Below, one piece after another: positions 12,501-23,956 of a stretch of 64,000 bases of DNA (its first letter is position 1; the number at the start of each line of letters is the position of its first letter). The notes beneath the pieces are model-generated. The model ran no database searches and was not told the origin of the DNA. It worked only from the letters and a program-made list of their open reading frames with translations. The stretch comes from Lagopus muta. Its lineage: Eukaryota; Chordata; Aves; Galliformes; Phasianidae. The stretch spans positions 17,247,501 to 17,311,500 of the forward strand of contig NC_064443.1 of NCBI RefSeq assembly GCF_023343835.1, read 5' to 3'. The position numbers were made by a program, and so were the translations under genes.

Positions 12501-15478
12501 TAATATGAAATTTTGATCATATAACCTGATTTGTTCTCTTCTTTAATATGTGTACCTGTGAAGAGCTATAGCCAAGGGGAACAGATGAAATAGAGATTTC
12601 TTAGCAGTGAATATTGACTGATTTTCAAAGGCACATCAGTCGCAGAAGAGCACTGGGAGCCACCTGCAGCACCTCTCTGTCATGGCCTTTGAAGCTGTGA
12701 TGTTTTAGAGCTGTAAGTGGAAGATCAGGGGGTAGGAGTGGAGGAATGTGGCTTTGTGTGCTGGTTATCATTGGCGTGTACCAACATGGCACCCTCTGCT
12801 GTCTGCTAGGATGAACTGGGGGGCGCCTCTGTTGAGTTAATATTGTGAAACTTGTGGTCTTCTTCATTGAAAACTTAGCAGAGAGAGCAGTCTGGTGCTA
12901 GGAGGAGAAAGAGCAAAGAGCAGAATTCCAGCCCTGGGACCCTGACCCAGGCTGATCTGTGCAGCAGGGCCAGCATTGCCTCCAGCTCTTGCTGCTCAAG
13001 CAGCATCTCCTGGAGAGCACTGCACAGGTGATGAAAGCACACACGCAGGCAGGCAGCTCCAGCTCAAAGGCTACAGCCACATCGTTTGTCAGACATTTAT
13101 ATAGTCCTTCCATTTTTGTTTTCTCCTATTTTTACTATTGCCATTTTTCTTGGAAAGTGGTAATGACTTTACATTCGTGCTTCAGTCATTATCAATTGAT
13201 GCAATCATAGCTTTGAATATTACAGAAGAATTACACTCAGGACAATACCTCTTTGTGACCAGTGTAAATGCAAGGAGTCCTATGTGGACACTGTTTAGCT
13301 TTCTGACTTGCTGCCTAATGACTTATCTGAGTTGTGCTCTCATTTTCAGAATACCTTTTCTTTTTTTTTTTTTGGTATGTGATATGAATGTGTAATTACA
13401 TAGCTTAGCAGTCTTCTTAATCAGGATTTAGTACCCACGAATATGGGACAAGGAGGAAATATCAGTTACGTTTTTCCAGTCACTGGTTTCCAATGTTTAG
13501 GCTGAAGTATGCTAACAGAAATATTATTGATTAGCTTTCAGGGTAAAAAATTAGGTATGTTTGCACTGATATGTTCAGCATCATTGTCTATTGACTAAAC
13601 GTAGTAATGATAGATAAGATACAAGTGTGATAAGCATATCTTCTTGTCTGAAGCAATGGCCTTCATTAACTTTAATAATGAAGTAAGTATACTAACACTC
13701 CAGTCCTAGAGCCCTTCTGCATAAGATTTGAATCTCACAGTCTTACCTAATGCAAGTTTTCCAACGATATATCTTCAGTAAAACATGCCTCATGCTGCTG
13801 TGAGAGACAGCTCACTCAGGGAAACAGAGCAGAGAAGGAATTTGCTAGATCAACTTTGGCAAAGCATGAGAAAAACATGTCTCTTTCACATTAATAATTC
13901 ATCATTGAGTTGATTTTCACAATTGGTTAGAAAATGTGAACACCACTTCATTTTCCCAGGTAGCTCTGATTTCTGAGGTGCTCATTCTGTGCTTTGGTTG
14001 TATGAGACCTTTCCGTGGGTCATTTAAATCACTGCCTCCCAATGTGGGCATGAGTAGCAAGTGCGTGCCTGTGGTGGGCTGGCTATTGGCTGCAGTGCTG
14101 GATGCAGCAATAAGAGCACTCAGATGGATTTTGGCACTTTGTTGGATGAGGGTCCTGTTTCTGAGTCTTTAAATGGTGAGCCTTTGTTGAAGGGCTCTAA
14201 CTCAATTCTGGAGATATTTGGGTCATTGCTTTCAGACTGCAGTTCACACCAACTCTTTACACCTTAAAAGTGCATATTTAAGCCCAGGTGATATGTTCAC
14301 CTTGTGGGGGTATTCGCTGTGTTGCAGTGAGGTTAGCTGGCCCAGCTCCATTGCTTTTGGAATTTCCATGCACGGGAATTTGGCTTGTTGCTGTGATGAA
14401 TTAATGGGCCAAAAAGATGAACTGCTTTAATCATAATTGCGTGTTCATGAACCAAATTTCAATATCTCTAAATGCAAGAGATGATAATAATTGCAAAAGT
14501 CATATTGCAAAGAGTGACTTCAGTCTCTAAAATCATCCTGAAAAGACAATCCCAGTCAATCAAGTAATTTGTGTGGCTACATAAATATTCCCTGTGTTCC
14601 TTAAAGCACTTCTTTTCCTCCTGAAGTCTTCAAATTACGTTTTTATGAGATGCTGTACAAACTAACTACTGTATCTATTCAGAGTATGATAATATCTCCT
14701 TGCGTTTGAATGAAATATTTGACCCTTGAGAATCTGGCAGTATCTTTCCTCATACAATACCTGAGAATTGAGTAAGATCTTAAGCTTTATTATGCACGTA
14801 TAATACTGGTTGGTACCTGTGGGATTATGTGTAGTAACCTTATTTACAGAACCTTAAGATTTATTTGCTGAATATACTTTAGGCTAGGACAAGTAGTAAC
14901 GTGTTTATAATCTCTTTTTCGTGTGAGACCTGATCTCCAAAATATCCCAGAGCTCTTCTCTCAGGCAAAGTATGCACATCTCCAGCACAAGCTGAGCGCA
15001 GCTTCACACCATAACATTTCATGGTACCAGGCATAAAACCTGCACGTGGTGCAACCTAATAAGTCACTCTCCTGGGCTGCACTGCGCCTAAGTCCTTTTT
15101 TCTTTTACTAAATGCAAAGAAATTGTAAAGAAATGTAGCTTCTCTTGTAAAACATACCTTGTGGATGCTGCAGCCATAACAACACTTCTGTTGAAGCTGG
15201 AACAGGGCCATGAATTTTCAGGTACCAGAGAAATCCTTTTGAGACCCAATGCTGATGAAAAGAGTGAACTTTCTTCCAAAAGCGCACTCCCTCTGATCTG
15301 GAAGCAGAACTTCCACTGGTGGAACATTAAAGGAGCTGCTGCCCTCAGATGCACAGCCCAGGGAGGGATTGCTCCTTGGGGTATGGCCATGCGTGAGATC
15401 ATGCCAAAATGGAGACACGAAGGTTACCAAATATTTTATTTTTCATCTGATCCTCTTAGGAGTTCCTTTCACAGATAA
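9566..15478. other. Non-coding stretch, unique sequence
   Basis: AT-rich with T runs at 10990-11005, 11968-11981 and 13362-13374 and a purine-rich patch at 10768-10786. CNE-like texture with TTAATT cores is present near 10010-10110 and 12020-12540. The segment 12640-13090 is richer in GC; overlapping frames lie on both strands there (12625-12867, 12898-13113, 12959-13210), but none shows a known domain. No gene, RNA or mobile element is supported. Confidence 0.5.
12020..12540. promoter_or_regulatory. Candidate conserved non-coding block
   Basis: Complex AT-rich sequence with TTAATTG cores at about 12086 and 12405, a TGAGTCA-like AP-1 site (ATGAGTCAC near 12470) and an E-box-like CAGCTG near 12156. 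It contains no simple repeat and no recognised transposon. This is a texture-based call only; motif density alone does not distinguish it strongly from background. Confidence 0.2.
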
Positions 15479-15641
15479 ATAGAATCATAGAATTCTTAGA
15501 GTTGGAAGAGACCTCTGAGAGCCACCTAATCCAGAATGTCTCCAGGGATGGGGGCACCAAAACATCACTAGGCGCCCCATTTCAGAGCCTCACCACCCTC
15601 ACTGTAAAAGAATTTTTCCTTATATCTAAAAATATTCTAAA
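15479..15641 (-). mobile_element. CR1 LINE, truncated 3' end (minus strand)
   Basis: On the + strand the block opens with AGAATCATAGAATTC, then TTGGAAGAGACC, the inverted CR1 tail. It continues through CACCACCCTCACTGTAAAAG and TTTTTCCTTATATCTAA, which is the inverse of the CR1 region encoding the C-terminal end of ORF2 and the 3' untranslated sequence. About 160 bases are preserved, making it one of the two longest CR1 3' copies here. It lies opposite in orientation to the other CR1 tails in the window. Confidence 0.93.
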
Positions 15642-18600
15642 ATAATTGTATTGTATTTCAGATAGAAACATGCAAAGACGATCATTCTGGTGGTTTTAGT
15701 TATTTTTCTTCATTAAGTGGTTCTTAAGGACCTTGAAAGGAGCTGAAACAGAACCTGCATCCAATCAAAATGATCAGCATTTTGGGGCATGGCTTTTCAA
15801 TCACAGCATGATCTGCAGTCATTTAATGTAACTTTAGACAACAGAGCTGTTTAGATTATTCCCTGAAGATTATCTGCAGGATCTTAAAGAGCACTTTGGA
15901 TAGCTCAGAAATCTCAGTACTATATATGTATTTTTCATTACATTCCCACTGCTTTTGTAATGTTTCTAAAGTGTCAGTGTTGGGTACAGTAATAGAAAAG
16001 GACTTGCAATTTACTTCAGTGAGATAGCAGTGCTGTCTAAGCTAAAATTAAAATAGACTTCACTTATTTGTGGAACTAAATATTTAAATGTGCTCAACAA
16101 TCACTCATGCTGAGCATCCATGTTTGCATTTTTTTTTCCTTGTGCAAATGCCCCCACAGCAGTGTTCTGTGGCAGCAAGTAGCCTTGCATTAACAACAGC
16201 AGTCCTTCTATCTGTAGTATTATTTAAGGTGAGGTTGAATTATCAGTTGTTCAAGGTAGTGCACTTGTTGGGAAGAAGGTAAATGGGGAGTAGGAAAGGA
16301 GAGGTACATGAGCTGCCTGCGAAGCTCACAGCTGGCCTTTGGACTGCTTGTATTCCTGATGTCTCATATTGATTCCTTCCACTTGGAACCTTCCATTTCC
16401 CCAGGCCCAGCCCATTCCCAATCAGTAGCATGAGCCAACAGTGGCTGGCAGAAGCTTTATTTTTTTTTTTTTTTGTCAGTATCAAACACTACAAATATGG
16501 GTAAAAATCAAAGACTTCAACTTTTGGACAAACGGTGCAAATTTTATTCTTAGACTCAGTTGTTTCCCCAGGTCCGCTTCTATGTGCATGGGGAAGCTCT
16601 TGGTTGGTCCTGTGCTGGGTAATGTAGGAAGAGCTCTGCAACATCAGTGGACAGGAACTCCATGAAGATGGCGAGGGAAATCTTACCTGAGTTTCCAGAG
16701 AGGAAGCCTCATTAAGGGTCACTGAAATGAGTAACATGTCAATGCTTCTCATGAATTGCACTGACATCACCCAGCAGCTTCATTTAAAAGTATGTATCTG
16801 CATGAGAGCACATTTTAAACCTGAAGAATCTGTGGTGAATGTGAAGCAGGACATTTAGAAGGCCTACTTCTGTGAAGAGAACAAATTCTCTTGAATTCGT
16901 GTCTTTTTATTTTTTTTTTATTTTTAACAGAGATGATCTTTGAAATCTTTTCCATCAGTTCTCTCCACATCCCAATTTGAGCTTTATAACACCCCTCACT
17001 GTGCAAGTCTTGGCAGGAAACTTGCCCATCTTGCAGAGCTTTGCATGAATAATTCATTTAAGTGTCATGCTGATTCACAAAAGGTTGGAATATTTCTTTG
17101 GAGACAGCATTTAATAGGGTTCTCCCAGACAACACAAAATACATCTTTGTGTGAGTTTCATGGCGCGGTATCTATTAAAAGGTTTTGCACAATCAAGGAG
17201 TTAATGAACTGAAAACCCAAACATATGGTCGCCCCTTCTACCTATTTCTTGCCCAGGTTGAAGGATGGAGATGGGGAAGGATGAAGGATGGGGCTGCTGA
17301 ACTGGGATCAGAAACTTGAATCTGTCAGATCTGAAGGCACAGGCAGAAGTTCAAGAAAATCAATACAGCTCCCGTTTGGCAGCTTATAGTCATGTCTTCA
17401 TTTGGGTGATACTATATGACAGAGATGGAGAGTGAAGCAGCACTTTGGCTTATTTTCCAACAGAAAAGATACAGCTTCTGCAGAACACTGTTGCTCTGAA
17501 GGGCTCCCAGCTGCACTGTGTCCTAGGCATTCTGTTCAACAAGACGTAGTTTAACCCATCAGATTGAGGCACATCTGTATTCCAACCCCTCTGAAGAAAG
17601 AGCCAGTTCTGTGACCAATTATGGATATTTAGAAGTTAGTGAAGATTATTGGAATGGAGGATATATATATTTTTTTCCTTTTGAAGACAACTTTTAAACT
17701 GGTTTTAGTGATCACCAGCTCCTCCTTTTTCACAAAAGAATCTCCATTTAAGAGAGTGGTTTGAAGTGGGAAGCCCCTTGGAATCTTTCAAAGAACCTCT
17801 GCCCCTTTTTATTTTATTTTTAATACTGCTTTTAGCATTATTACTTTATTTAATGGGAAATATTTTTGCTAAAAAAAAAAAAAAAAGAGTTAAACCATAA
17901 CCAGTCAGTGCAATTAGAATACAACATCCCATCAATCTTGCTAATGTTTGAAGGAACAGATTTCCATGTGTTTTTGGCAGCTTTACAATTGGGATAAAAT
18001 ACTTTGTATTGCTCAGAGGATGGCAGGCCACCATATTTCCCATAGTTCTATATGCTGTGAAGAAAAATAGCTCTTAAGGGAAACGTTTTTGGCATACAAT
18101 TGGATTTCGTTATTAAATGAACTGACCAGGCAATCATCATATTGTCGCCATTTCATCAGAAGAATTTGGCATGAAATCTAAATTAGGGCATAAGCTCTTG
18201 TTGGTGTTGAAGTGGTGGCACAAATCAGTAGAGCTGAGTGTAGAGGTTACTGGCCTCACCTTGCCAGCAGTAAGCAAAGATAAGGAGACAGCCAGAGCCC
18301 TGTGGGACTTTTAACTGTCATGCTGTGACTTTGCCCTCCACGTTCTTTCAAAGCTGGAGTGAGCTACAAGATTTCTTCCACGTCTGCACTTTGAAAAGGG
18401 ATGGGGAGTTTCCTCCCAGGTTTTCACCAAGCAGCACTGAAGCCAGCTGCTCAGAAAAATGCATAACTTCTGTCCTTGGAGATCTTCAAGACTGCTAGAA
18501 AAAACCATGGCTGACCACGAGAGGGAAAATGATGACCCCCCCATGGCCCACTCCAGCCAAGATTTGTGTGGATCCATGAAACCTTCAAGGTGAGAATCAC

Positions 18601-21225
18601 AAGGGGCTTCATTGAGGCCGTGAGCAACACCCAGTTGTACAGTACAGGATCATGGCAAGTAGATCAGGATCGTGAAGTGTAGCTCTTTGACTTTCAGTGC
18701 AAAGATGCCAGTAGAGGTAACTAAACAAAAGGGCTGCCTGTGTGCCTAGCTCACCCATGTTGGGGATCTTGTCTATTTCACGGTCAAACTTGCAGCTCGA
18801 CAGACTTGAAGTCTTGCACGTTGTTTACTGCTGCAATGCCTTGCTACACAGCCATCGCTCTCTGTAGTGCCTTCCAGGGAGCTCACTTAAAGCTTATATA
18901 GGTGACTGATGTTTTTCGGTGTTTGTGAAGTAGTTCTCATAATCGGGATCTAAAATAATGGAATTTCTTAAATTAGCTGATTTTTTTTGGTCCTAGTTAT
19001 CATTTTGAAATTAGTATTGTAATTGCTTTCTCTGCAGACTGTAACTTCATGCGCTCTCACTTATACAGAGGACTATGGATGATGGGTGACTAATGCTGCT
19101 TAGTTAGGCATTTTTTAAAAATAAATACAGAATCTGTCAATCCATTTTCTGTCAGAGAGAGAAGCAGCACCCGCTTTCACAAGCTCTTCCTTCAGGGGAT
19201 TCTGTCTTGGGAAGTACTGTAATAGGCAGAAGTATGGGTTTTGACTTCTTTGGCAGTTTTCTCTCTGTCCTTAGCAAATACCCTTCCAGTTTTCAGATAG
19301 CATGTATAGGGGCCGAGATGTGCACTGCCTACCAAGGAACAAAGCTGAGCAAACTTCTTGCGCTGTCATTGGCCGTCGTATGTCAAGTCAATATTCTCTA
19401 ATTTTATAATGAAGGATATAAAAAATTGGACAAACAATGTCTGTAGCCCGAGCAACTCAACTCAGCTGTACTGATTAGGATGGTGCTTTTTAAGTTGACT
19501 GGCAGCCTGTCCTTAATTGTTTAAAATAGTAGCCAGGTGTGTAAGGCCAGCTGTGTACACCGTTAGCAACCAGCTTGCCAACAGGTTTCCCTATCAATAG
19601 TTCATTAGTTAATAGTTCAATAGTTAATTCAGTTCACATTCCTCTGTAAGGTTTAAGAAGATACTTTTTTCATTTTACTTTTATGAATGTACAGGACTTT
19701 CTTTCCTTCTGAATTGCAGTTTGCTTTCCAAGCCTTAAGAATTGGCCTCCCCCACTTTAAAAACTAGTTGTGGGTTAGAAGGTGCTTGGGCAGCGCGATC
19801 CAAACAGAAACTTCTGCGTCCTATATGAAGTATCTCCCTCCAGAAGTCAGAACAGTAAATAAATGCTTCATAAAGCATTGCTTTCCACGTTGGGTCAAAG
19901 GCATGATTCCTATGTTTGTAATCTAACCCCTGCTATTTAGTGGAAGCAACACGGATAGATGGGACTGGAGGCTCTGAGCACATGTTTACAGGTTGGGGTA
20001 GAGCAGTGGCTGCTGACTCAGCTCTGCTGCCTCTAAGGGAGGGGATGAAAGCACCGAGGTTTTTACAGTGCCATAGAGGAAAACAGACGGTGCATGGCTG
20101 CATTTAGAAGAGAGGACACAAAGCTAAAATTAAGCTGGTGGGGTGAAAACCTTTTCAAAGTATTGACCCTTACAGCCTGTTCAAGTATAGGCTGCATTAC
20201 CTACAAGTGAGGGGAAAAGCCCATTACTGCCAGCGTAGCCTGAAAACCAGAGATGTTTAATTATATGTGCTCATATTCCACTGCTGAGCAAAGACGCTTG
20301 GCACCAAGGTTTTGCTGTATGCAAGATTCATCCTTGGACTCCATACTGGTCCCTGCAATTGTAGCGGTGCAGGAGCTGCAGCCCAGCCCCAGCTCGCCCT
20401 GCCCATCAATAGGCAGCGGAGCAGAGATGCAGACCACACTCTTAAGTGGATCATGCAGATTGTCAGCCAATTCTGCTAACAAGTGGCAGAATTTATGTGC
20501 TCATGGACTAGTCACCACGTTAGAGATTTATGGTATTCTCCTTTCACGCTGTGCTGTTGCTACTGCTTTACAATTAGAGAGAAGCTGGCATTAAAAACAT
20601 CTGCTACTTATGGTGGTCCATAGTTGCCAAACTTTTTGCTCTCATTCTGCCAAGTAGTACCTTGCCAGCAATACCGTTGTGCTTAAATGTTAGCTCTGTG
20701 CTTGCAGACATTAGTGGCACTGAATCAGCACTAATACTGACATTTCACTTAGGGAAGGGAAAAGATTTGTGAGGAAGTGGCACATTCAGGAGTTCAATTA
20801 ACTTGGAAGAGCAAAAAAAAAAAAAACACCCCAATGAAATAGTATGTCCTACCTAAGAGCACAGTGGGAAGTAACTTTCTGTGTTTTCCTGAGCTTTCCC
20901 AACAAATGGTCTAGGTGTGGTGCTCCAGAACTGAACTGGTGCTTGTCTGGGCTGTGCCACTAATAAACCACAGCACATGGAGCCCTAGCATGGGGGTCCC
21001 AATTGAGTCCACAAGCACAAAATCCGCTGTTTGCAGCCTCCATTTGTCCACTAAGCTGCACTTTTGTGAGCCCTCCTTGCGCTGAGATGCACCAGGTGGG
21101 CAGCAGGCTGGGCTGAATGGGGCACAGCCACTGAGATGGGGACCTTTCCTGCCCCATCCCAGTATCTCTTTAATGATAGATCTATTTCTATTGTAGATAT
21201 CTGCTTTATCATTAGATAAAAAAGA
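15642..21225. other. Non-coding stretch, unique sequence
   Basis: Contains a T run at 16459-16474, an A run at 17871-17886 and an imperfect 15-bp tandem at 19596-19640. Small frames (for example 15161-15478 just upstream, 18311-18577, 20253-20594) have no recognisable domain. A copy of the 12-mer CCCATCAATAGG lies at 20402-20413. No gene is supported. Confidence 0.5.
19596..19640. repeat. Imperfect 15-bp tandem repeat, about three units
   Basis: Units AATAGTTCATTAGTT, AATAGTTCAATAGTT and AATTCAGTTCACATT follow one another. The first two differ at one base and the third is degraded. It is a minor local duplication with several TTAGTTAAT-like cores. Confidence 0.75.
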
Positions 21226-21284
21226 AAAGTGGAACTAGATGATCTTTAAGATCCCTTCCAACCTAAGCCATTCTGTGCTTTTGT
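21226..21284 (+). mobile_element. CR1 LINE, truncated 3' end
   Basis: Reads GTGGAACTAGATGATC, TTTAAGATCCCTTCC, AACCTAAGCCATTCTGTG. This is close to the CR1 3' tail consensus and is among the less diverged copies in the window. Only about 55-60 bases remain, with no coding part. Confidence 0.9.
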
Positions 21285-22583
21285 ACAGGATTCAGCAGCT
21301 ATTCATTTCCATTTCTCAGTCTAATGGATTAGGGATTGCTCTCATTGCCCCCTAACTAAGAACACCCCACTGCCATGTGTGCAGCCACACGAGTGCCAAC
21401 ACTCCATCTCAGAGCTGTGTTTTGAGACGGAGCGCCTCTAGGGACAGCTGAAAACATTCAGCAGCCCATATGCAAGGGACCTTGCTTTGACCCTTGTAAT
21501 ATGCTATGGACATATGGAGAAGCACGTGCTGCCGCAGGGCTGTGTGATGCTGTGGAACACAAGGGGTGACACAGGGACACCTGCCAGCATGGAACAGCCA
21601 GCCTGCCCCTGCCAGCTGCTGCAGGAGGTCATGCATAGGCACATACAATGAGTAGCAAAGCATGCTTCTTTTCTAATTCCTGTACAATACAGGAATGGTG
21701 AACAGCAGAGTGGGGTTTGTTTCTCAGTAATGCAGTGCACGGTGCTCCTCTGGGCTCCCAGATGGGAAAGGCTTTGGTGATATTTTTTCGAAGTTGGCTG
21801 AATCCTATTGATTTATATAAGCAGGAAGTTTGGGCTGACACCAAGTAGGAATTAAATGTAAATAGTATCGATAGGCCTCCAAAAACTGCTACATGCATTT
21901 TTTTTATTCTGGTGGAACAATCCCTTCCTTCCTGCAGGCAGCACTTAGCTTGGGCTGCTGTCAGATTTCTCAGCTATTGGATTTTTCCTCTTTTCATAAC
22001 TGTTCTGTTTTCTTGTAGCTACAGTTCAGTTTTATTTAACTGATGGAGCCTAACTACTTTCCTGCAGCTTTACACCTGTTTGGCATTCCCTTGGTTGAGG
22101 GTACGACCCTACATGTGCCATCATCCCCAGGCATGGCTGCACATCCAGCTGAGGCAGAGCGGCCCTCCCTCCTGCACTGCTGCATGCAGTGACACCCAGA
22201 TGCTCTCAGGTTCTGTCCCACGTTGGCATTTTGGTTATTATTTAAACAAACATGTTTAACACATGTACCATTACAGTTACGAAGGATAAAGTCCAGCATT
22301 TCATATGATACTTTGGTCAGCATAAGAAGATCTGCAGGTAAGTTTTTGCTCACGTATTTTTGCACCTATGGGCTCGGCTGTGTGTTTTACTCACCTGCTG
22401 TGTTTGCTTCCCCTGTGAGTGTCCAAGTGCCGTGATGTGGGCTATTCGTATGGGGCCGGGTACTTCGTCAGCACGGGGCAGGGCTGCTACGTGGGACTGA
22501 GGGTTCTGTGCGTGTGTAGTTTCTTCCTTTGGATAAGAAGCTGCCTATGTTGTCTGTGCTGGGAGCGTTCATGCAGGTAGCGA

Positions 22584-22597
22584 GCAGCAGAGGGCAC
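22584..22597 (+). promoter_or_regulatory. CTCF-like core motif
   Basis: GCAGCAGAGGGCAC matches the vertebrate CTCF core CCASYAGRKGGCRS at 13 of 14 positions, failing only at the first base. CTCF binds such cores at insulators and loop anchors. Occupancy cannot be judged from sequence, and a genome holds many unbound matches of this quality. Confidence 0.45.
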
Positions 22598-22879
22598 TGA
22601 TCCGACAGCAGTCAGGGGAAACTTGTCATCTTCAGTGCAATCTAAGAGGGACTGAGATTAATCTGCTAATATCCTCTCGTTCGTTTTTTTTCTCCTGTAT
22701 CAGTGTTAATTGCCAAACAAGTGACAACTTTTTCCAGTGTATTACCCTGGAACATCATGCACTGTTGCTGTAGATACGGTTATTTGCGAATTTGCTACAG
22801 ACTCCTCTATGAACTCCAGAGGTTTTGTGTTGCTGCTGTATGTATCAACGCAAATAAATAGAGGCTGCAATCTCATCTA

Positions 22880-23060
22880 TATCAAATTTACCCTACACGC
22901 TATTTAAAGCAGTCTGAATATAAAAAACTGTTTAGTGGAATATTCCACAGGGGTTATTTTATTTATCACAGTTTACTTTCAGATAAACCTGTCAACTTCC
23001 TTTGGTTTTATTTTCCTCCAAAAGATGCATTTTTCTCACGAGTGGAGGTGGCACTTTGTT
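22880..23060. promoter_or_regulatory. Candidate conserved non-coding block
   Basis: Sequence rich in forkhead/GATA-like and homeodomain-like cores, including GTTTA and AGATAA types near 22970-22990, with no simple repeat or transposon. This is offered only as a region to align with other birds and mammals. Confidence 0.2.
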
Positions 23061-23775
23061 TAGCTTTTAACTATGCGTTCACAGCCGTGTTTAAGAAATG
23101 CTTTACGCCCCTTGTCAGCAAGACTGGTAAATAAACCCGATCTGAGGCTTGGAAGAATAAGCAACGACAAGCCTGCATACAGTACTGGGCTCCTGCCATC
23201 CATATTCCTATTGCCTTTTATGTAGTACTGTTACTAAGAGCAGTATAGAAAACATGGCTGTCTCCTGCAGGTTTCCTAAGATTTGTATAATGTGCTGTTT
23301 TTAGAAGAGCTTTGAATGAGAGGAACTTATTGCTGAAGGTGTGATTTAGATGTTTGCTGAACACTAGGCCCCAAGTTGAAAAGGGATCCGATTCTTTGCT
23401 TACTGAGATTGCTGACCCCAATGAATGCATGAAGGTGGGACCATTGAGTACAGCCCTTCTTCCTCTTTCCTGATTGATGCAATATGATAATTTAAATGTT
23501 TTGAGGGTCTGGAAAGGGGTCACCCCTCCTTTCCCCAAGTATATGCTGTAGGCATTGTGTTTAGTGTTGGTTCTTCAGAACTCCTGTCTAAACACAGTTT
23601 GTACTGCTGGGAGACAGCAAATCATCATTGAAGTACTTACCTCTCTAACCTCATAGCGAGCTTCAGCAGAACAATCCCAAATTAATGCTGTCTCACCTGG
23701 ATGCAGGTGCTCACTTAAAGACTTCAGCCTGATCAGTCTGAGAGACATCATTTTCAGTGATGGGTATAGCATTTC

Positions 23776-23956
23776 CCCATCAATAGGTAATGCATCTTGG
23801 TGAGTGCTGAGCACTTTTTCAAATACACTATTCATATTGCACAGTTACTCTTCCACATATATATTTAATGCAAAGAAGTTAAAACTAAATTTAGTGTCAG
23901 GTTTTGCCAGCCTTTTCCTCGCTGCTTTATGAGCGCTGCTTCACCCCATCAATAGG
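23776..23956 (+). repeat. Two copies of the 12-mer CCCATCAATAGG
   Basis: Exact copies lie at 23776-23787 and 23945-23956, 169 bp apart. A third is at 20402-20413 and an 11-base match at 49524-49534, all on the + strand. The core ATCAAT resembles a CUT/ONECUT half-site. The flanks of the copies do not look alike, so they are not obviously fragments of one longer repeat. Confidence 0.55.
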
